A stretch of DNA of 64,000 nucleotides from Pelomonas sp. Root1237 (lineage in GTDB: Bacteria > Pseudomonadota > Gammaproteobacteria > Burkholderiales > Burkholderiaceae_C), in the NCBI RefSeq assembly GCF_001425055.1, contig NZ_LMDK01000016.1:974637-1038636 (forward strand). The letters are read 5' to 3'. Positions 17,264 to 26,125 of the stretch are shown here, piece by piece (the stretch's first letter is position 1; the number at the start of each line of letters is the position of its first letter). Position numbers and translations under genes: made by a program. The notes below the pieces were generated by a model. That model was given only the letters and a program-made list of their open reading frames with translations. It was not told where the DNA came from and did no database searches.

Positions 17264-18351
17264 ACGTGCCAGGCGGCGTGAGCTTCATCCTCAGCGTCGA
17301 AGCCCCTGGCCCGGGCAGCCCGATGGAGCATCACGTCGCGATAAAAGCCCAGCGTGCGGGCAACCGCATTGGTGCGATCGTAGGCCGCCGTCGCGTAACG
17401 CACGCTGCGCTCCTGAGGAAGCAGGCTGCGCAGCCGGACCAGTTCCTCGGCCATCGCATGGCCCAGAGCGTGGGCATCACCCACCGGCACCAACCGGGCG
17501 GGCTGCCCGGCCAGCATCTCCCGTGGGCCCTGGGTGGCGCTGGACAGCACGGCGCACCCGGCGCGCATGGCCTCCAGGATGGCGAGCGGAAAAGCCTCCT
17601 CACGCGACGGTGACACGAAGAGATCGAAGGATTTCAATGCCTGATCAACATCGCTGCGAAAACCCAGCAGGCGCACACGCGAGTCGCCCGCAGCCAGTTC
17701 CTTCAGCGCGGCCTCGTCCGGCCCTTCGCCCAGGATGGCCAGCACGGCATCGGCCGGTGCATGAGCCCTGAAGCCGGCGATCAGCAAGTCCATGCCCTTG
17801 CTGCGGTGCAGGCGGCCCACGCTGCCGACCAGCAGCTGGCCGGGTGCCAGACCGAGCTCGGCGCGCAGATCGGTGTGGCGGGCGGCGGCCGCGGCGTCGC
17901 GCTCCGGCGCCCAGTTGTAGATGACGCTGGCCAGCGCTTCACGCTCAGGCAGGCTCTCGTACTGGGCGCGATTCACGCAGATGAGGCCGTCCATGCGTGC
18001 ATGGTGATGAGCCTTGTAGCCGACGTGCAGGGTGCCGACGCGGGTCGAAGGCCGGGCGTGCGCGACGGCCTTGCAGGCCGGGCCGAGGTGGCCATGGCAG
18101 ACATCGGCCGCCAGCCGGCGCGCCAGGTTGGCCACTCGCCAGCCGCGCAGCAGCGGCAGTTTCAGCCCGTGGAAGCGCACCGCGGGAGCCAACGCAGCGG
18201 CAACAACGGAATTGGCCGTGCCAATGACGTGGACACGATGGCCCAGCGCGGCCTGGGCATTGGCGAGGTCGATGCAATGCCGCTCACCGCCCGCGATGCG
18301 GGATGAAAACACGACATGAACCAGGGTCAACGGTTCGAAGGGCGGGGGCAT
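17260..18351 (-). CDS. Family 4 (GT-B) glycosyltransferase
   Basis: A 363-residue GT4 glycosyltransferase with an N-terminal acceptor domain (VHVVFSSRIAGGERHCIDLA) and a C-terminal donor domain (VGSVGRLHRSKGMDLLIAGF). The retaining-GT motif EEAFPLAILEAMRAGCAV contains the EX7E pair. Such enzymes transfer a sugar from a nucleotide donor to a lipid-linked or growing glycan at the cytoplasmic face. It is the first gene of a two-gene unit with the propeller protein. There is no local flippase or polymerase. It could serve LPS, exopolysaccharide or flagellin glycosylation; the sequence does not decide. Confidence 0.88.
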   Translation of the reverse strand: MPPPFEPLTLVHVVFSSRIAGGERHCIDLANAQAALGHRVHVIGTANSVVAAALAPAVRFHGLKLPLLRGWRVANLARRLAADVCHGHLGPACKAVAHARPSTRVGTLHVGYKAHHHARMDGLICVNRAQYESLPEREALASVIYNWAPERDAAAAARHTDLRAELGLAPGQLLVGSVGRLHRSKGMDLLIAGFRAHAPADAVLAILGEGPDEAALKELAAGDSRVRLLGFRSDVDQALKSFDLFVSPSREEAFPLAILEAMRAGCAVLSSATQGPREMLAGQPARLVPVGDAHALGHAMAEELVRLRSLLPQERSVRYATAAYDRTNAVARTLGFYRDVMLHRAARARGFDAEDEAHAAWHV

Positions 18352-18633
18352 GGCAGGTCTTGCAACTGAATGCAGCTCGAATCGGCAAGCAAAACTTTAC
18401 CGATATACACATTCAGAAACCTGTCGCCGCCCCTCCGCAAACGGGTGCCGCTAAGCTCCCAATTGCTCTCAAACGTCCGCAATTGGCGGGAATGCGGGAA
18501 AACGTTTAGCAGTCCCGGGGAGCCGGCGGAGACATCGCGGCCTCGGTCTATCTACGGCGGGCCGGAAGTCGGGATTGACAGGATCTCACGCACGCAGGTC
18601 CAAGGGCTTAGCCGGACCTTGCAGACGGCAACG
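18352..18633. other. Intergenic region upstream of the glycosyltransferase unit
   Basis: This gene-free stretch of 282 bases is notably more AT-rich than its surroundings near the glycosyltransferase end. It contains an 8-bp perfect dyad, CCAATTGC and GCAATTGG separated by 12 bases (18459-18486), and an AAAACGTTT near-palindrome at about 18500. It presumably holds the promoter for the minus-strand glycosyltransferase pair. I see no confident -35/-10 pair and no known riboswitch. Confidence 0.5.
18459..18486. promoter_or_regulatory. Candidate operator dyad upstream of the glycosyltransferase pair
   Basis: A perfect inverted repeat CCAATTGC/GCAATTGG with a 12-base centre, about 110 bases upstream of the glycosyltransferase start. 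It could be a repressor or activator site, or a leader hairpin. Confidence 0.35.
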
Positions 18634-18660
18634 GAAAATGCCCGACCAAGCGGTCGGGCA
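18634..18660 (-). terminator. Intrinsic terminator after the triple-repeat protein gene
   Basis: A 9-bp perfect stem TGCCCGACC/GGTCGGGCA with a 4-base loop is followed on the minus strand by TTTTCC. It lies 36 bases after the stop at 18696. Confidence 0.8.
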
Positions 18661-18695
18661 TCCATGTCCGGATTGCCCCGACAGGGCTGCAGGGC

Positions 18696-19094
18696 TCAGC
18701 GCATCTTGCTGACCCACTCGTTGCGCTGCTCGTCGTAGCGATACATCATCAAAAAGCGCAGCGTCTCCATGTTGACCTGCTCGCGCGTCAGCGTGCTCAT
18801 GTCGCGCGGCGCCTTGATCGGCACCCAGCTGCCGACGGTGTCGTCGTAGACATTCATGCGCAGGAACTGGTCGCGCATCGCCAGAACCTCGGCGCGCGAC
18901 ATCACACCCTTGGGCGGCTCCATGCCGGACTTCAGCACCCACATGCCGGTGAGTTCGTCCCAGCGCATCAGGGCCAGGAAGGTGTCGCGCTCCATCTTGA
19001 CCTGTTCGCGGGTCAGACCCTGGGCCTGACTGGGGGCAGAAAAGGCAGCAAGCGAGGTGGCCAGCACGAGGGTCAGCAGGGAAAGGCGTGTCAT
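18696..19094 (-). CDS. Small secreted protein with three 27-residue repeats, unknown family
   Basis: A 132-residue protein with a signal peptide (MTRLSLLTLVLATSLAAFSA, cut near SQAQG). The start at 19094 is supported by GGAG six bases upstream. The mature part consists almost entirely of three repeats at residues 27-53, 65-91 and 102-128 (period 38 and 37). They share the pattern [LM][TS]R-x-[EQ]V, then F[LM], a Y/W-D-[ED] triplet and a final WV. For example LTREQVKMERDTFL ends in DELTGMWV, and LTREQVNMETLRFL ends in DEQRNEWV. I do not recognise the family. It has its own terminator and sits just before flgI on the opposite strand. Confidence 0.75.
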   Translation of the reverse strand: MTRLSLLTLVLATSLAAFSAPSQAQGLTREQVKMERDTFLALMRWDELTGMWVLKSGMEPPKGVMSRAEVLAMRDQFLRMNVYDDTVGSWVPIKAPRDMSTLTREQVNMETLRFLMMYRYDEQRNEWVSKMR

Positions 19095-19320
19095 GTCAGT
19101 CTCCAAAAGGGACGGTGGAAGAGAGGTTGCTGTGCTGACTGGGCGCCTCAGTGCTCACAGGTGGTGAGTGGTCGGGCGAAGGTCGCCGGCCTTACAGCCT
19201 CGGCGGGGTGTGAAAAATACCCGCGGCTCATGGCGGCCACGACCAATGGTTCAGAAAAGCGGGGCTGACCGCGCCCTTTTCGTCGGCTTCGCGGGCTCAA
19301 GGATCCGCAGAATCGGTCGA

Positions 19321-20427
19321 GTGAAGTACCTGCAAGCCCTCCTCCTCAGCCTGGCCGTCGTGCTGGCGCCCGTTGCCCCTGCCCATGCCGCGCGCATCAA
19401 GGAGGTCGCCTCGGTCGCCGGCGTGCGTTCCAACCCTTTGACCGGCTACGGCTTGATCGTTGGTCTGGACGGCACGGGCGACCAGACGACGCAGGCGCCC
19501 TTCACCGGCCAGAGCCTGACGGCGATGCTGCAGCAGTTCGGCGTGCTGCTGCCCCAGGGCGTCACGATGCAGCCGCGCAATATCGCCGCCGTCATGGTGA
19601 CGGCCTCGCTGCCGCCGTTTGCCCAGCCCGGCCAGCAGCTGGACATCAACGTCTCTTCCATCGGCAATGCCAAGAGCCTGCGCGGCGGCACGCTGATCGC
19701 CACGCCGCTGCGCGGCGCCGATGGCCAGATCTATGCCATCGCCCAGGGCAACCTCGTGGTCGGCGGCGCTGGCGCTTCTGCCGGCGGCTCCAAGGTGCAG
19801 ATCAACCACCTCAGCGCCGGCCGCATTCCCGCAGGCGCCCTCGTCGAGCGCTCGGTGCCCACGCCCCTGTCCCAGGGCGACAGCATCCAGCTCGACCTGA
19901 ACAGCAGCGACTACGCCACCGCGCGCGCCGTCGCCCAGGCCATCAACAAGGCCAAGGGCGCCGGCATCGCCCAGGCGCTGGACGGCCGCGTCGTGCGCGT
20001 GAAGGCGCCGTCCACGCCCGACGAACGCGTCGGCTTCCTGGCCGACGTCGAGAACCTCTCCATCGACATGGCGACGCCCGCGGCCCGCATCGTCATCAAT
20101 GCGCGCACCGGCTCCATCGTCATGAACCAGGCCGTCACGCTGTCTTCCTGCGCCGTCGCGCACGGCAGCCTGTCGGTGACCATCAGCTCCACACCGATCA
20201 TCAGCCAGCCCAACGCACTGTCCGGCGGCCAGACCACGGTGGCCGAGAAGGCCGACATCTCCATCCGCCAGGAGCCCGGCAGCCTCATCCAGCTGGCCGC
20301 CGGCGCGCGCCTGGCGGACGTGGTCAAGGCCCTGAACTCCCTCGGCGCGACACCTCAGGATCTGCTCGCCATCCTGCAGGCCATGAAGAGTGCGGGCGCC
20401 CTCAACGCCGAGCTCGAGGTGATCTGA
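19321..20427 (+). CDS. flgI: FlgI, P-ring protein
   Basis: A periplasmic P-ring subunit of about 368 residues. GTG at 19321 was chosen because it begins directly with the signal peptide (VKYLQALLLSLAVVLAPVAPAHA) before ARIKEVASVAGVRSNPLTGYG, the family's conserved mature N terminus. Later motifs include LIVGLDGTGDQTTQAPFT and GSLIQLAAGARLADVVKALN. The ribosome-binding site is weak. The gene overlaps flgJ by one base (TGATG). FlgI is chaperoned by FlgA and encircles the rod. Confidence 0.95.
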   Translation: MKYLQALLLSLAVVLAPVAPAHAARIKEVASVAGVRSNPLTGYGLIVGLDGTGDQTTQAPFTGQSLTAMLQQFGVLLPQGVTMQPRNIAAVMVTASLPPFAQPGQQLDINVSSIGNAKSLRGGTLIATPLRGADGQIYAIAQGNLVVGGAGASAGGSKVQINHLSAGRIPAGALVERSVPTPLSQGDSIQLDLNSSDYATARAVAQAINKAKGAGIAQALDGRVVRVKAPSTPDERVGFLADVENLSIDMATPAARIVINARTGSIVMNQAVTLSSCAVAHGSLSVTISSTPIISQPNALSGGQTTVAEKADISIRQEPGSLIQLAAGARLADVVKALNSLGATPQDLLAILQAMKSAGALNAELEVI

Positions 20428-21299
20428 TGTCGTCGTCGTTCCAGTCCATTTCCGGCCAGAGCCTGGGCAGCCTTGATGCGCTCAAGGCGCAGGCCTCGCG
20501 CGACCCCAAGGCGAGCATCCGTGAGACGGCCAAGCAGTTTGAGTCGCTCTTCATGCAGGAAGTCATGAAGAGCATGCGCGCGTCCACCCTGTCCAGCGGC
20601 ATGCTGGACAACAACGCGACCCAGCTCGGCACCGAAATGCTGGACACGCAGTTCGCCGGCAAGATGAGCGGCCTCCCCGGCGGCCTGTCGGAGGCGATCC
20701 AGAAGCAGCTGCAGCGCCAGATGGGCATCCAGGACCTGTCGCCCGAGAACATCAAGAAGAACAGCCAGACGACGCTGGCCCAGGCCCTGCCGGCACTGGC
20801 CACCAAGGGCATTCCCAACCATGTGCAGGGCTTCATCCAAAAGCACGATGCCGCGGCCCGCTCCGCGTCGGCTGCCACCGGTATCCCGGCCAGCTTCATG
20901 GTGGCCCAGGCCGCCCACGAGAGCGGCTGGGGCAAGCGCGAGATCACCGGCGCCGACGGCAGTCCTTCGCACAACGTCTTCGGCATCAAGGCCACGCCGG
21001 GCTGGAAGGGCAAGACCGTCGACGTGAGGACCACCGAGGTCATCAACGGCCAGGCCGTCAAGGTGACGGCCAAGTTCCGCGCCTACGGCAGCTACGACGA
21101 GGCCTTCAAGGACTACGCCAAGCTGATCAGCGGCAACGACCGTTATGCCAAGGTCGTCGCCCAGGCCCAGAACGGCAATGCCGCCGGCTTTGCCCGCGGC
21201 CTGCAGCAAGCGGGTTACGCCACCGACCCGGCCTATGCCGAGAAGCTGGCGAAGACCATCCAAACCACCCAGCGCGTGCAAAGCACGCTCATGGCTTGA
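20427..21299 (+). CDS. flgJ: FlgJ, rod-cap and peptidoglycan hydrolase
   Basis: A 290-residue bifunctional protein. The N-terminal rod-binding domain (about 30-105) contains TAKQFESLFMQEVMKSMR. The C-terminal beta-N-acetylglucosaminidase domain (about 140-285) contains IPASFMVAQAAHESGWGK, with the likely catalytic glutamate near residue 165, and NVFGIKATPGWKGKTV. It opens a gap in the murein so the rod can pass. The start codon overlaps the flgI stop. An FR1 repeat follows its stop codon by six bases. Confidence 0.95.
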   Translation: MSSSFQSISGQSLGSLDALKAQASRDPKASIRETAKQFESLFMQEVMKSMRASTLSSGMLDNNATQLGTEMLDTQFAGKMSGLPGGLSEAIQKQLQRQMGIQDLSPENIKKNSQTTLAQALPALATKGIPNHVQGFIQKHDAAARSASAATGIPASFMVAQAAHESGWGKREITGADGSPSHNVFGIKATPGWKGKTVDVRTTEVINGQAVKVTAKFRAYGSYDEAFKDYAKLISGNDRYAKVVAQAQNGNAAGFARGLQQAGYATDPAYAEKLAKTIQTTQRVQSTLMA

Positions 21300-21305
21300 T
21301 ATGAC

Positions 21306-21428
21306 GCCCCTCGCCCAAGAAGAATCTTGGTCGGTCCCCCGCGGGGACGGCGATGCTTGCCGGTTCGACCGGCAAGCACATCGCCAGCGCGGGCCGGCTA
21401 GGGAGCGGCCCGGCGCTCGGCCCGCAAA
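21306..21428 (+). repeat. FR1 hairpin repeat, copy A (flgJ-flgK gap)
   Basis: A 123-bp element with four successive stems. P1 is CCAAGA AGAA TCTTGG. P2 is GTCCCC CGC GGGGAC. P3 is GGCGATG-CTTGCCGG, loop TTCGA, CCGGCAAG-CA-CATCGCC. P4 is GCGGGCCG with CGGCCCGC at the 3' end, followed by AAA. It lies six bases after the flgJ stop and 44 bases before flgK. Confidence 0.9.
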
Positions 21429-21472
21429 TCTGATGCACCGCAACTGCCGCGTGCGCGGAACGGAGAACTGAA

Positions 21473-23455
21473 ATGGCCGGCTTGCTCACTCTCGGCGCCC
21501 GCGCGATGTTCGCCAACCAGGCGGCGTTGCAGACCATCGGCCAGAACATTGCCAACGCCAACACGCCGGGCTATTCGCGCCAGTCCGTGGTGCTGACAAC
21601 CTCGGCCGGCCAATACACCGGTGCCGGCTTCTTCGGCAAGGGCGTGGACGTGCAGACCGTCGTGCGTTCGCACAACGAGTTCCTGACCAAGGAGGCCGCT
21701 TCCTCCAAGGCCACCGCCATGGCCGATTCCACCCGTGCCGAGCAACTGGCGCGCATGGAGAAGATCTTCCCGCCCGGCACCGAGGGCCTGGGCTATGCCG
21801 CCAGCCAGTTCCTGAACGCCATGGTCGACGTGACCAGCCGCCCCAACGACCCGTCGGCGCGCCAGGTCGCCCTGGGCCGGGCCAACGAGCTGGCCGTGCG
21901 CTTCTCCAACGCCGGCCAGCAGGTCACCGATCTGCAGGCCGGCGTCGTCAGCGACCTCAAGGCCAACGTCGTCGTCGTCAATCAGCTCGCGCAGCAGATC
22001 GCCAACATCAACGACCAGATTTCCAAGACCCGCGGCAGCGGCCACACACCCAACGACCTGATGGACCAGCGCGAACGGCTGATCTCGCAGCTCGGCGAGC
22101 ATGTGGCGGTGACGACACTGGCCGCCGACGACGACACCGTCGGCGTCTTCATCGGCGGCGGCCAGCGCCTTGTGCTCGGCAACCAGGCCTCGTCGCTGCA
22201 GGTCTCGGCCGACGCCTACGACCCGCTGCGCGCCGTGGTGTCGCTGAACGAAGGCGGCCAGAGCCGGCCGCTGGACGAGAGCGTGCTGACCGGCGGCTCG
22301 ATGACCGCGCTGCTGAGCTTCCAGAACAAGGATCTGCAGGACGCAAAGAACCTGCTGGGCCAGCTCGCAGCCGCCATCGGCACGCGCGTCAACGACCAGA
22401 ACGCCCTCGGCCTGGACCTGTCCAACCCGCCCGGCAAGGGTGCCGCCATCTTCAGCGTCGCCGTACCCAACGTGCTGCCAGCGGCCAGCAACCAGCGCAA
22501 CCCCGGCGGTGGCTTCACCAACGGCGTCGCGGCCAGCATCGTCGACGCCAGCCAGCTGCAGGCCAGCAGCTACAAACTGAGCTCCAGCACGTCCGGCAGC
22601 TATGAGCTGACGCGCCTGTCCGACGGGCTGGTGCGCACCGTCAACGACGGCGACACCATCGATGGCTTCAAGATCGTCTTCACCCCTGCAGCGCCGGCCG
22701 CGGGTGAGAGCTTCCTCATCGAGCCCGTGGGTTCCGCCGCCGTCAACATGAAGCGCGTGCTGGACGCCCCCACGGGCATCGCTGCCGCGTCGCCGCTGAC
22801 CGCTTCCACGAACGTCAACAACACCGGCACCCTCAGCGTCGACAGCATCTACGCGGTCAACCAGAACTTCGACCCGACCACGGCGCCCATGACCCTGCAG
22901 TTCGGTGCGCCCGATCCGGCCAACGCCAACAATGTGCAGTACACGCTGACGTTGGCCAACGGCAGCGTGCTCAGCGGCATTTGGAGCTCGGGCCAGCCCA
23001 TCGGCAACCAACCCGCCGCCGGCATCGACCTCGGCTTCGAGCTGCGCACCAACGGCGTGCCGCGCAGCGGCGACAAGATCGCCATCGACCCGACGACCTA
23101 CACCGCCACGAACAACGGCAACGCCAAGGCCTTCCTCAACATCCAGAGCGAAACCTTCGTCGGCCGCCAGGTGCTGGCTGGCGGCGGCTTCACGCCGGGT
23201 TCGACCATCAACGACACCTATGCCGCGGCGATGAGCGACATCGGCGCGCGCGTGCAGAGCGCCAACTACCTGTCCGACGTGTCCACCAGCGTCGCCGGCG
23301 ATGCCGAGACCAGCCGCGCCGGCCAGGCCGGCGTCAACCTCGACGAGGAAGCCTCGCGGTTGATGCAGTTCCAGCAGGGCTACCAGGCCGCCGCCAAGGT
23401 GCTGCAGACAGCCCAGACCCTATTCGACGAACTGATGCGAATTGCGCAGAGGTAA
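21473..23455 (+). CDS. flgK: FlgK, hook-associated protein 1
   Basis: A 660-residue hook-filament junction protein. The N-terminal D0/D1 motif is QNIANANTPGYSRQSVVL. The C-terminal coiled segment is DEEASRLMQFQQGYQAAAKV, ending LFDELMRIAQR. The long variable centre (about 220-560) is usual for beta-proteobacterial FlgK. It is exported with FlgN help. It is separated from flgJ by the FR1-A repeat and from flgL by three bases. Confidence 0.96.
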   Translation: MAGLLTLGARAMFANQAALQTIGQNIANANTPGYSRQSVVLTTSAGQYTGAGFFGKGVDVQTVVRSHNEFLTKEAASSKATAMADSTRAEQLARMEKIFPPGTEGLGYAASQFLNAMVDVTSRPNDPSARQVALGRANELAVRFSNAGQQVTDLQAGVVSDLKANVVVVNQLAQQIANINDQISKTRGSGHTPNDLMDQRERLISQLGEHVAVTTLAADDDTVGVFIGGGQRLVLGNQASSLQVSADAYDPLRAVVSLNEGGQSRPLDESVLTGGSMTALLSFQNKDLQDAKNLLGQLAAAIGTRVNDQNALGLDLSNPPGKGAAIFSVAVPNVLPAASNQRNPGGGFTNGVAASIVDASQLQASSYKLSSSTSGSYELTRLSDGLVRTVNDGDTIDGFKIVFTPAAPAAGESFLIEPVGSAAVNMKRVLDAPTGIAAASPLTASTNVNNTGTLSVDSIYAVNQNFDPTTAPMTLQFGAPDPANANNVQYTLTLANGSVLSGIWSSGQPIGNQPAAGIDLGFELRTNGVPRSGDKIAIDPTTYTATNNGNAKAFLNIQSETFVGRQVLAGGGFTPGSTINDTYAAAMSDIGARVQSANYLSDVSTSVAGDAETSRAGQAGVNLDEEASRLMQFQQGYQAAAKVLQTAQTLFDELMRIAQR

Positions 23456-23458
23456 TCC

Positions 23459-24742
23459 ATGAGACTCGCTACCGCCAACCTCTTCGACGCGTCCATCGCC
23501 AATCTGCAGCGCCGGCAGAACGCGATGCAGACCCAGCAAGAGCAGCTGACCTCGGGCAAGCGCATCGCCCTGGCCAGCGACGACCCCACCGGCGCTGCGC
23601 GCGCCGAGCGGGCTCTGGCCTCCATCGGCCGCGTCGAGGCCAACCAGCGTGCACTGGAGGCCAGCCGCAACAGCATGACCCTGGGCGAATCGGCCCTGGG
23701 CGACGCCAACGAGCTGCTGCAGCAGGCCCGTGAAACCATGGTTTCGGCTGGCAATGCCAGCTATTCCGACGCCGAACGCCAGGGGCTGGCCACCAAGCTC
23801 AAGGGCATCCGCGACCAGTTGCTGGCCATCGCCAACCGGCCCGACGGCTCCGGCGGCTACATCTTCTCCGGCCAGGGCGCCTCCACCCCACCCTTCCTGG
23901 ATCAAGCCGGCGGCGTCAGCTACATCGGCGTGCCCGGCAACATCCAGACCGGCAACCTCGACAACTTCCAGCTGACCATCGATGGCCGGGCCTCCTGGGA
24001 GCAGGCGGGCAGTGGCAATGGCTCCTTCGAGACGGCGCCGCGCACGCTGACCACCGACCCCACGACCGGCAAGTCCGTCGTGCAGCTGATCGACCCGGCC
24101 ACCGGCGGCCCGCTGGTCAACGGCATCACCGGCAACGTGGCTTCGGGATGGATCGACAGCGGCCGCACCATCGACCCCAAGCTGCTGACCGGCCACAACT
24201 ACCGTGTCGACATCGCCGGCGCCACGCCCTCGCAAACCTACACGCTGACCGACACCGACCTCGGCAGCGTCGTCTCCAGCGGCAGCTTCAAGCCGGGCCA
24301 GGCCATCACGGGCGACGGCATGGCCTTCACCGTTTCAGGCACGCCGGTCGACGGCGACGCCTTCGCCATCGCCGGCTCCAAGAACGGCCTCAAGGTCTTC
24401 GACGTCATCGACAAGGCCATCGCCGACCTCAACACCACGCAGCGCACCCCCACGCAGGTGACCCAGGCCAACACCACCAGCATCCGCGACATCGACGCCG
24501 TCATGGGCAATATGCAGAGCATGCGCAGCCAGGTGGGCGAACGGCTGAACAACCTCGACGGCACAGAAAGCCGCCTGGCCGCCTTGAAGCAGTACAGCTC
24601 CGAGGAAAAGAGCGCAGCCGAGGATCTGGACATGGTGCAAGGCATTTCCGACTTCCAGAACCAGCAGACCGGCTACGAAACGGCGCTCAAGACCTATGCC
24701 ATGGTCCAGCGCATGACGCTGTTCCAGTACATCCAGGGCTAG
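23459..24742 (+). CDS. flgL: FlgL, hook-associated protein 3
   Basis: A 427-residue junction protein of the flagellin superfamily. The N terminus is MRLATANLFDASIANLQRRQ, with ERALASIGRVEANQRALEAS. The C-terminal helix is DFQNQQTGYETALKTYAMVQ. It joins FlgK to the filament. It is translationally close to flgK (three-base gap) and ends the flgIJKL operon. A 7-bp GC hairpin without a T-run lies at 24768-24784. Confidence 0.95.
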   Translation: MRLATANLFDASIANLQRRQNAMQTQQEQLTSGKRIALASDDPTGAARAERALASIGRVEANQRALEASRNSMTLGESALGDANELLQQARETMVSAGNASYSDAERQGLATKLKGIRDQLLAIANRPDGSGGYIFSGQGASTPPFLDQAGGVSYIGVPGNIQTGNLDNFQLTIDGRASWEQAGSGNGSFETAPRTLTTDPTTGKSVVQLIDPATGGPLVNGITGNVASGWIDSGRTIDPKLLTGHNYRVDIAGATPSQTYTLTDTDLGSVVSSGSFKPGQAITGDGMAFTVSGTPVDGDAFAIAGSKNGLKVFDVIDKAIADLNTTQRTPTQVTQANTTSIRDIDAVMGNMQSMRSQVGERLNNLDGTESRLAALKQYSSEEKSAAEDLDMVQGISDFQNQQTGYETALKTYAMVQRMTLFQYIQG

Positions 24743-24899
24743 GCACGCCCCGCTGCACATGATTTCAGGACGGCGCCGCGCCGTCGGCTGCCATCTCTGG
24801 TGTGGCGCCACCGGGAATGAATTCGGTCACGAATCGTCCCGGTAGGGCGGCGGCGCTCGTGGCAGACTGCCGCATTCACCGCCAGCCCAGCGCCGCGCC

Positions 24900-26084
24900 A
24901 TGTCCGACAACTCTCCCGCCGCTCTCGATCGCGCAATCCTGCCCGGTGTTGCCTTGGGCTATGCCCCCGTCATCGACCGCCAGCGCAACATCGCCGGCAC
25001 ACGGTTGACGCTGGTGCCGCTGCGCGCCGATGCCAGGACCGATCACGCCGAGCTGCTGGCCGCGCTGGCCGCGACCTGGCCCCAGGGCGGCGCCGTCATC
25101 AGCGCCCAGGGCGAAGCCCTGCTGGCCGCCCTGCTGGCCCAGCCGCCGGCCGAGCCGACCCAGATCGAGGTGCCGGCCTTCATCGCCGCTGATGCCGCGC
25201 ACAGCGACGCCATCGCCGCGTTGAAGGCGGCTGGCCACAGGGGCCTGCTCAAGGGCCTGCCCAATGCACCGCTGCCGGCCGCCGTCGGCGCCGCCTTCAG
25301 GCAGGTGGTGCTGGAGCCCGGCCAGGCCGCGCCGGCCGGCGTTGCCGTCGTGCATGCCGGCGTGCGTGGCGCCGACGCTATCGACGCCAGCTTCAAGGCC
25401 GGCGCCGAAATCGTCATCGGCTGGCCCATGGACGGCCCTTACGAAGCGACCGCCGGCGCCGCCAAGACTGAGATCGCGGCCGACCTGCAGGTCATCATGG
25501 AGCTCATTTCACGCGTCGACGAAGGCGAGGACGTCGAGCGCCTGGAGCAGACCTTGAAGCGCGACCCCAGCCTGGCCTTCAAGCTGCTGCGCTACATGAA
25601 CTCGGCCGCCTTCGGCCTGCCGGTCGAGGTGTCGAGCTTCCGTCACGCCATCATGCTGCTCGGCTATGCGCGCCTGAAACGCTGGCTGGCCCTGCTGCTG
25701 ACGACGGCCAGCAAGGACCACAGCATGCGCCCCATCATGTTCGGCGCCGTGCGCCGCGGCCTGCTGATGGAGGAATTTGCCGCCAGCATCGAAGACCGCG
25801 AGCAGCGCGACGAGATGTTCATCTGTGGCCTGTTCTCGCTGCTGGACCACATGCTCAAGGCGCCGTTCGAGAAGCTGCTGCAAAGCATTCCCGTGCCCGA
25901 GCGTGTGCGCCAGGCCCTGGTGGACGACAGCGGCCCCTTCCACCCCTATCTGGAGCTGGTGCGCGCCATCGAATCCGAGAGCGTGTTCGACTACCGCGAA
26001 CGCGCTGACGCGCTGATGCTCGGCGCCGGCGAGATCAACGCCTGCGTGCTGCGGGCCTTGCACAAGGCCACCCAGCTCGAATGA
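24900..26084 (+). CDS. HDOD-domain signalling protein with degenerate EAL-like N terminus
   Basis: A 394-residue protein of the YuxH-like type. The N-terminal half has the starting motif of EAL-HDOD proteins (GYAPVIDRQRNIAGTRLTLV) but lacks an intact EAL catalytic signature. The C-terminal HDOD domain (about 195-390) has LKRDPSLAFKLLRYMNSAAF and FRHAIMLLGYARLKRWLALL. Members are thought to act as non-catalytic signalling or scaffold proteins in c-di-GMP and motility networks. It opens a signalling block after flgL, 41 bases before a PAS kinase. Confidence 0.85.
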   Translation: MSDNSPAALDRAILPGVALGYAPVIDRQRNIAGTRLTLVPLRADARTDHAELLAALAATWPQGGAVISAQGEALLAALLAQPPAEPTQIEVPAFIAADAAHSDAIAALKAAGHRGLLKGLPNAPLPAAVGAAFRQVVLEPGQAAPAGVAVVHAGVRGADAIDASFKAGAEIVIGWPMDGPYEATAGAAKTEIAADLQVIMELISRVDEGEDVERLEQTLKRDPSLAFKLLRYMNSAAFGLPVEVSSFRHAIMLLGYARLKRWLALLLTTASKDHSMRPIMFGAVRRGLLMEEFAASIEDREQRDEMFICGLFSLLDHMLKAPFEKLLQSIPVPERVRQALVDDSGPFHPYLELVRAIESESVFDYRERADALMLGAGEINACVLRALHKATQLE

Positions 26085-26125
26085 GCAAGGCGCCATTGCG
26101 GATCATCGGCTCGCCAGGCTGAGCC

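Noticed and set aside
18585-18625. Possible c-di-GMP riboswitch around CACGCACGCAGG
   Set aside because: Only a few bases resemble the GEMM core. The second conserved half and the tetraloop-receptor are missing.
21398-23011. Minus-strand frame through flgK that starts in FR1-type sequence
   Set aside because: It is a shadow of flgK. Shared peptide strings such as RAERRAAP simply reflect the repeat being open in that frame.
24768-24784. GC hairpin after flgL as an intrinsic terminator
   Set aside because: The 7-bp stem has no following T-run, so I do not list it as a terminator.
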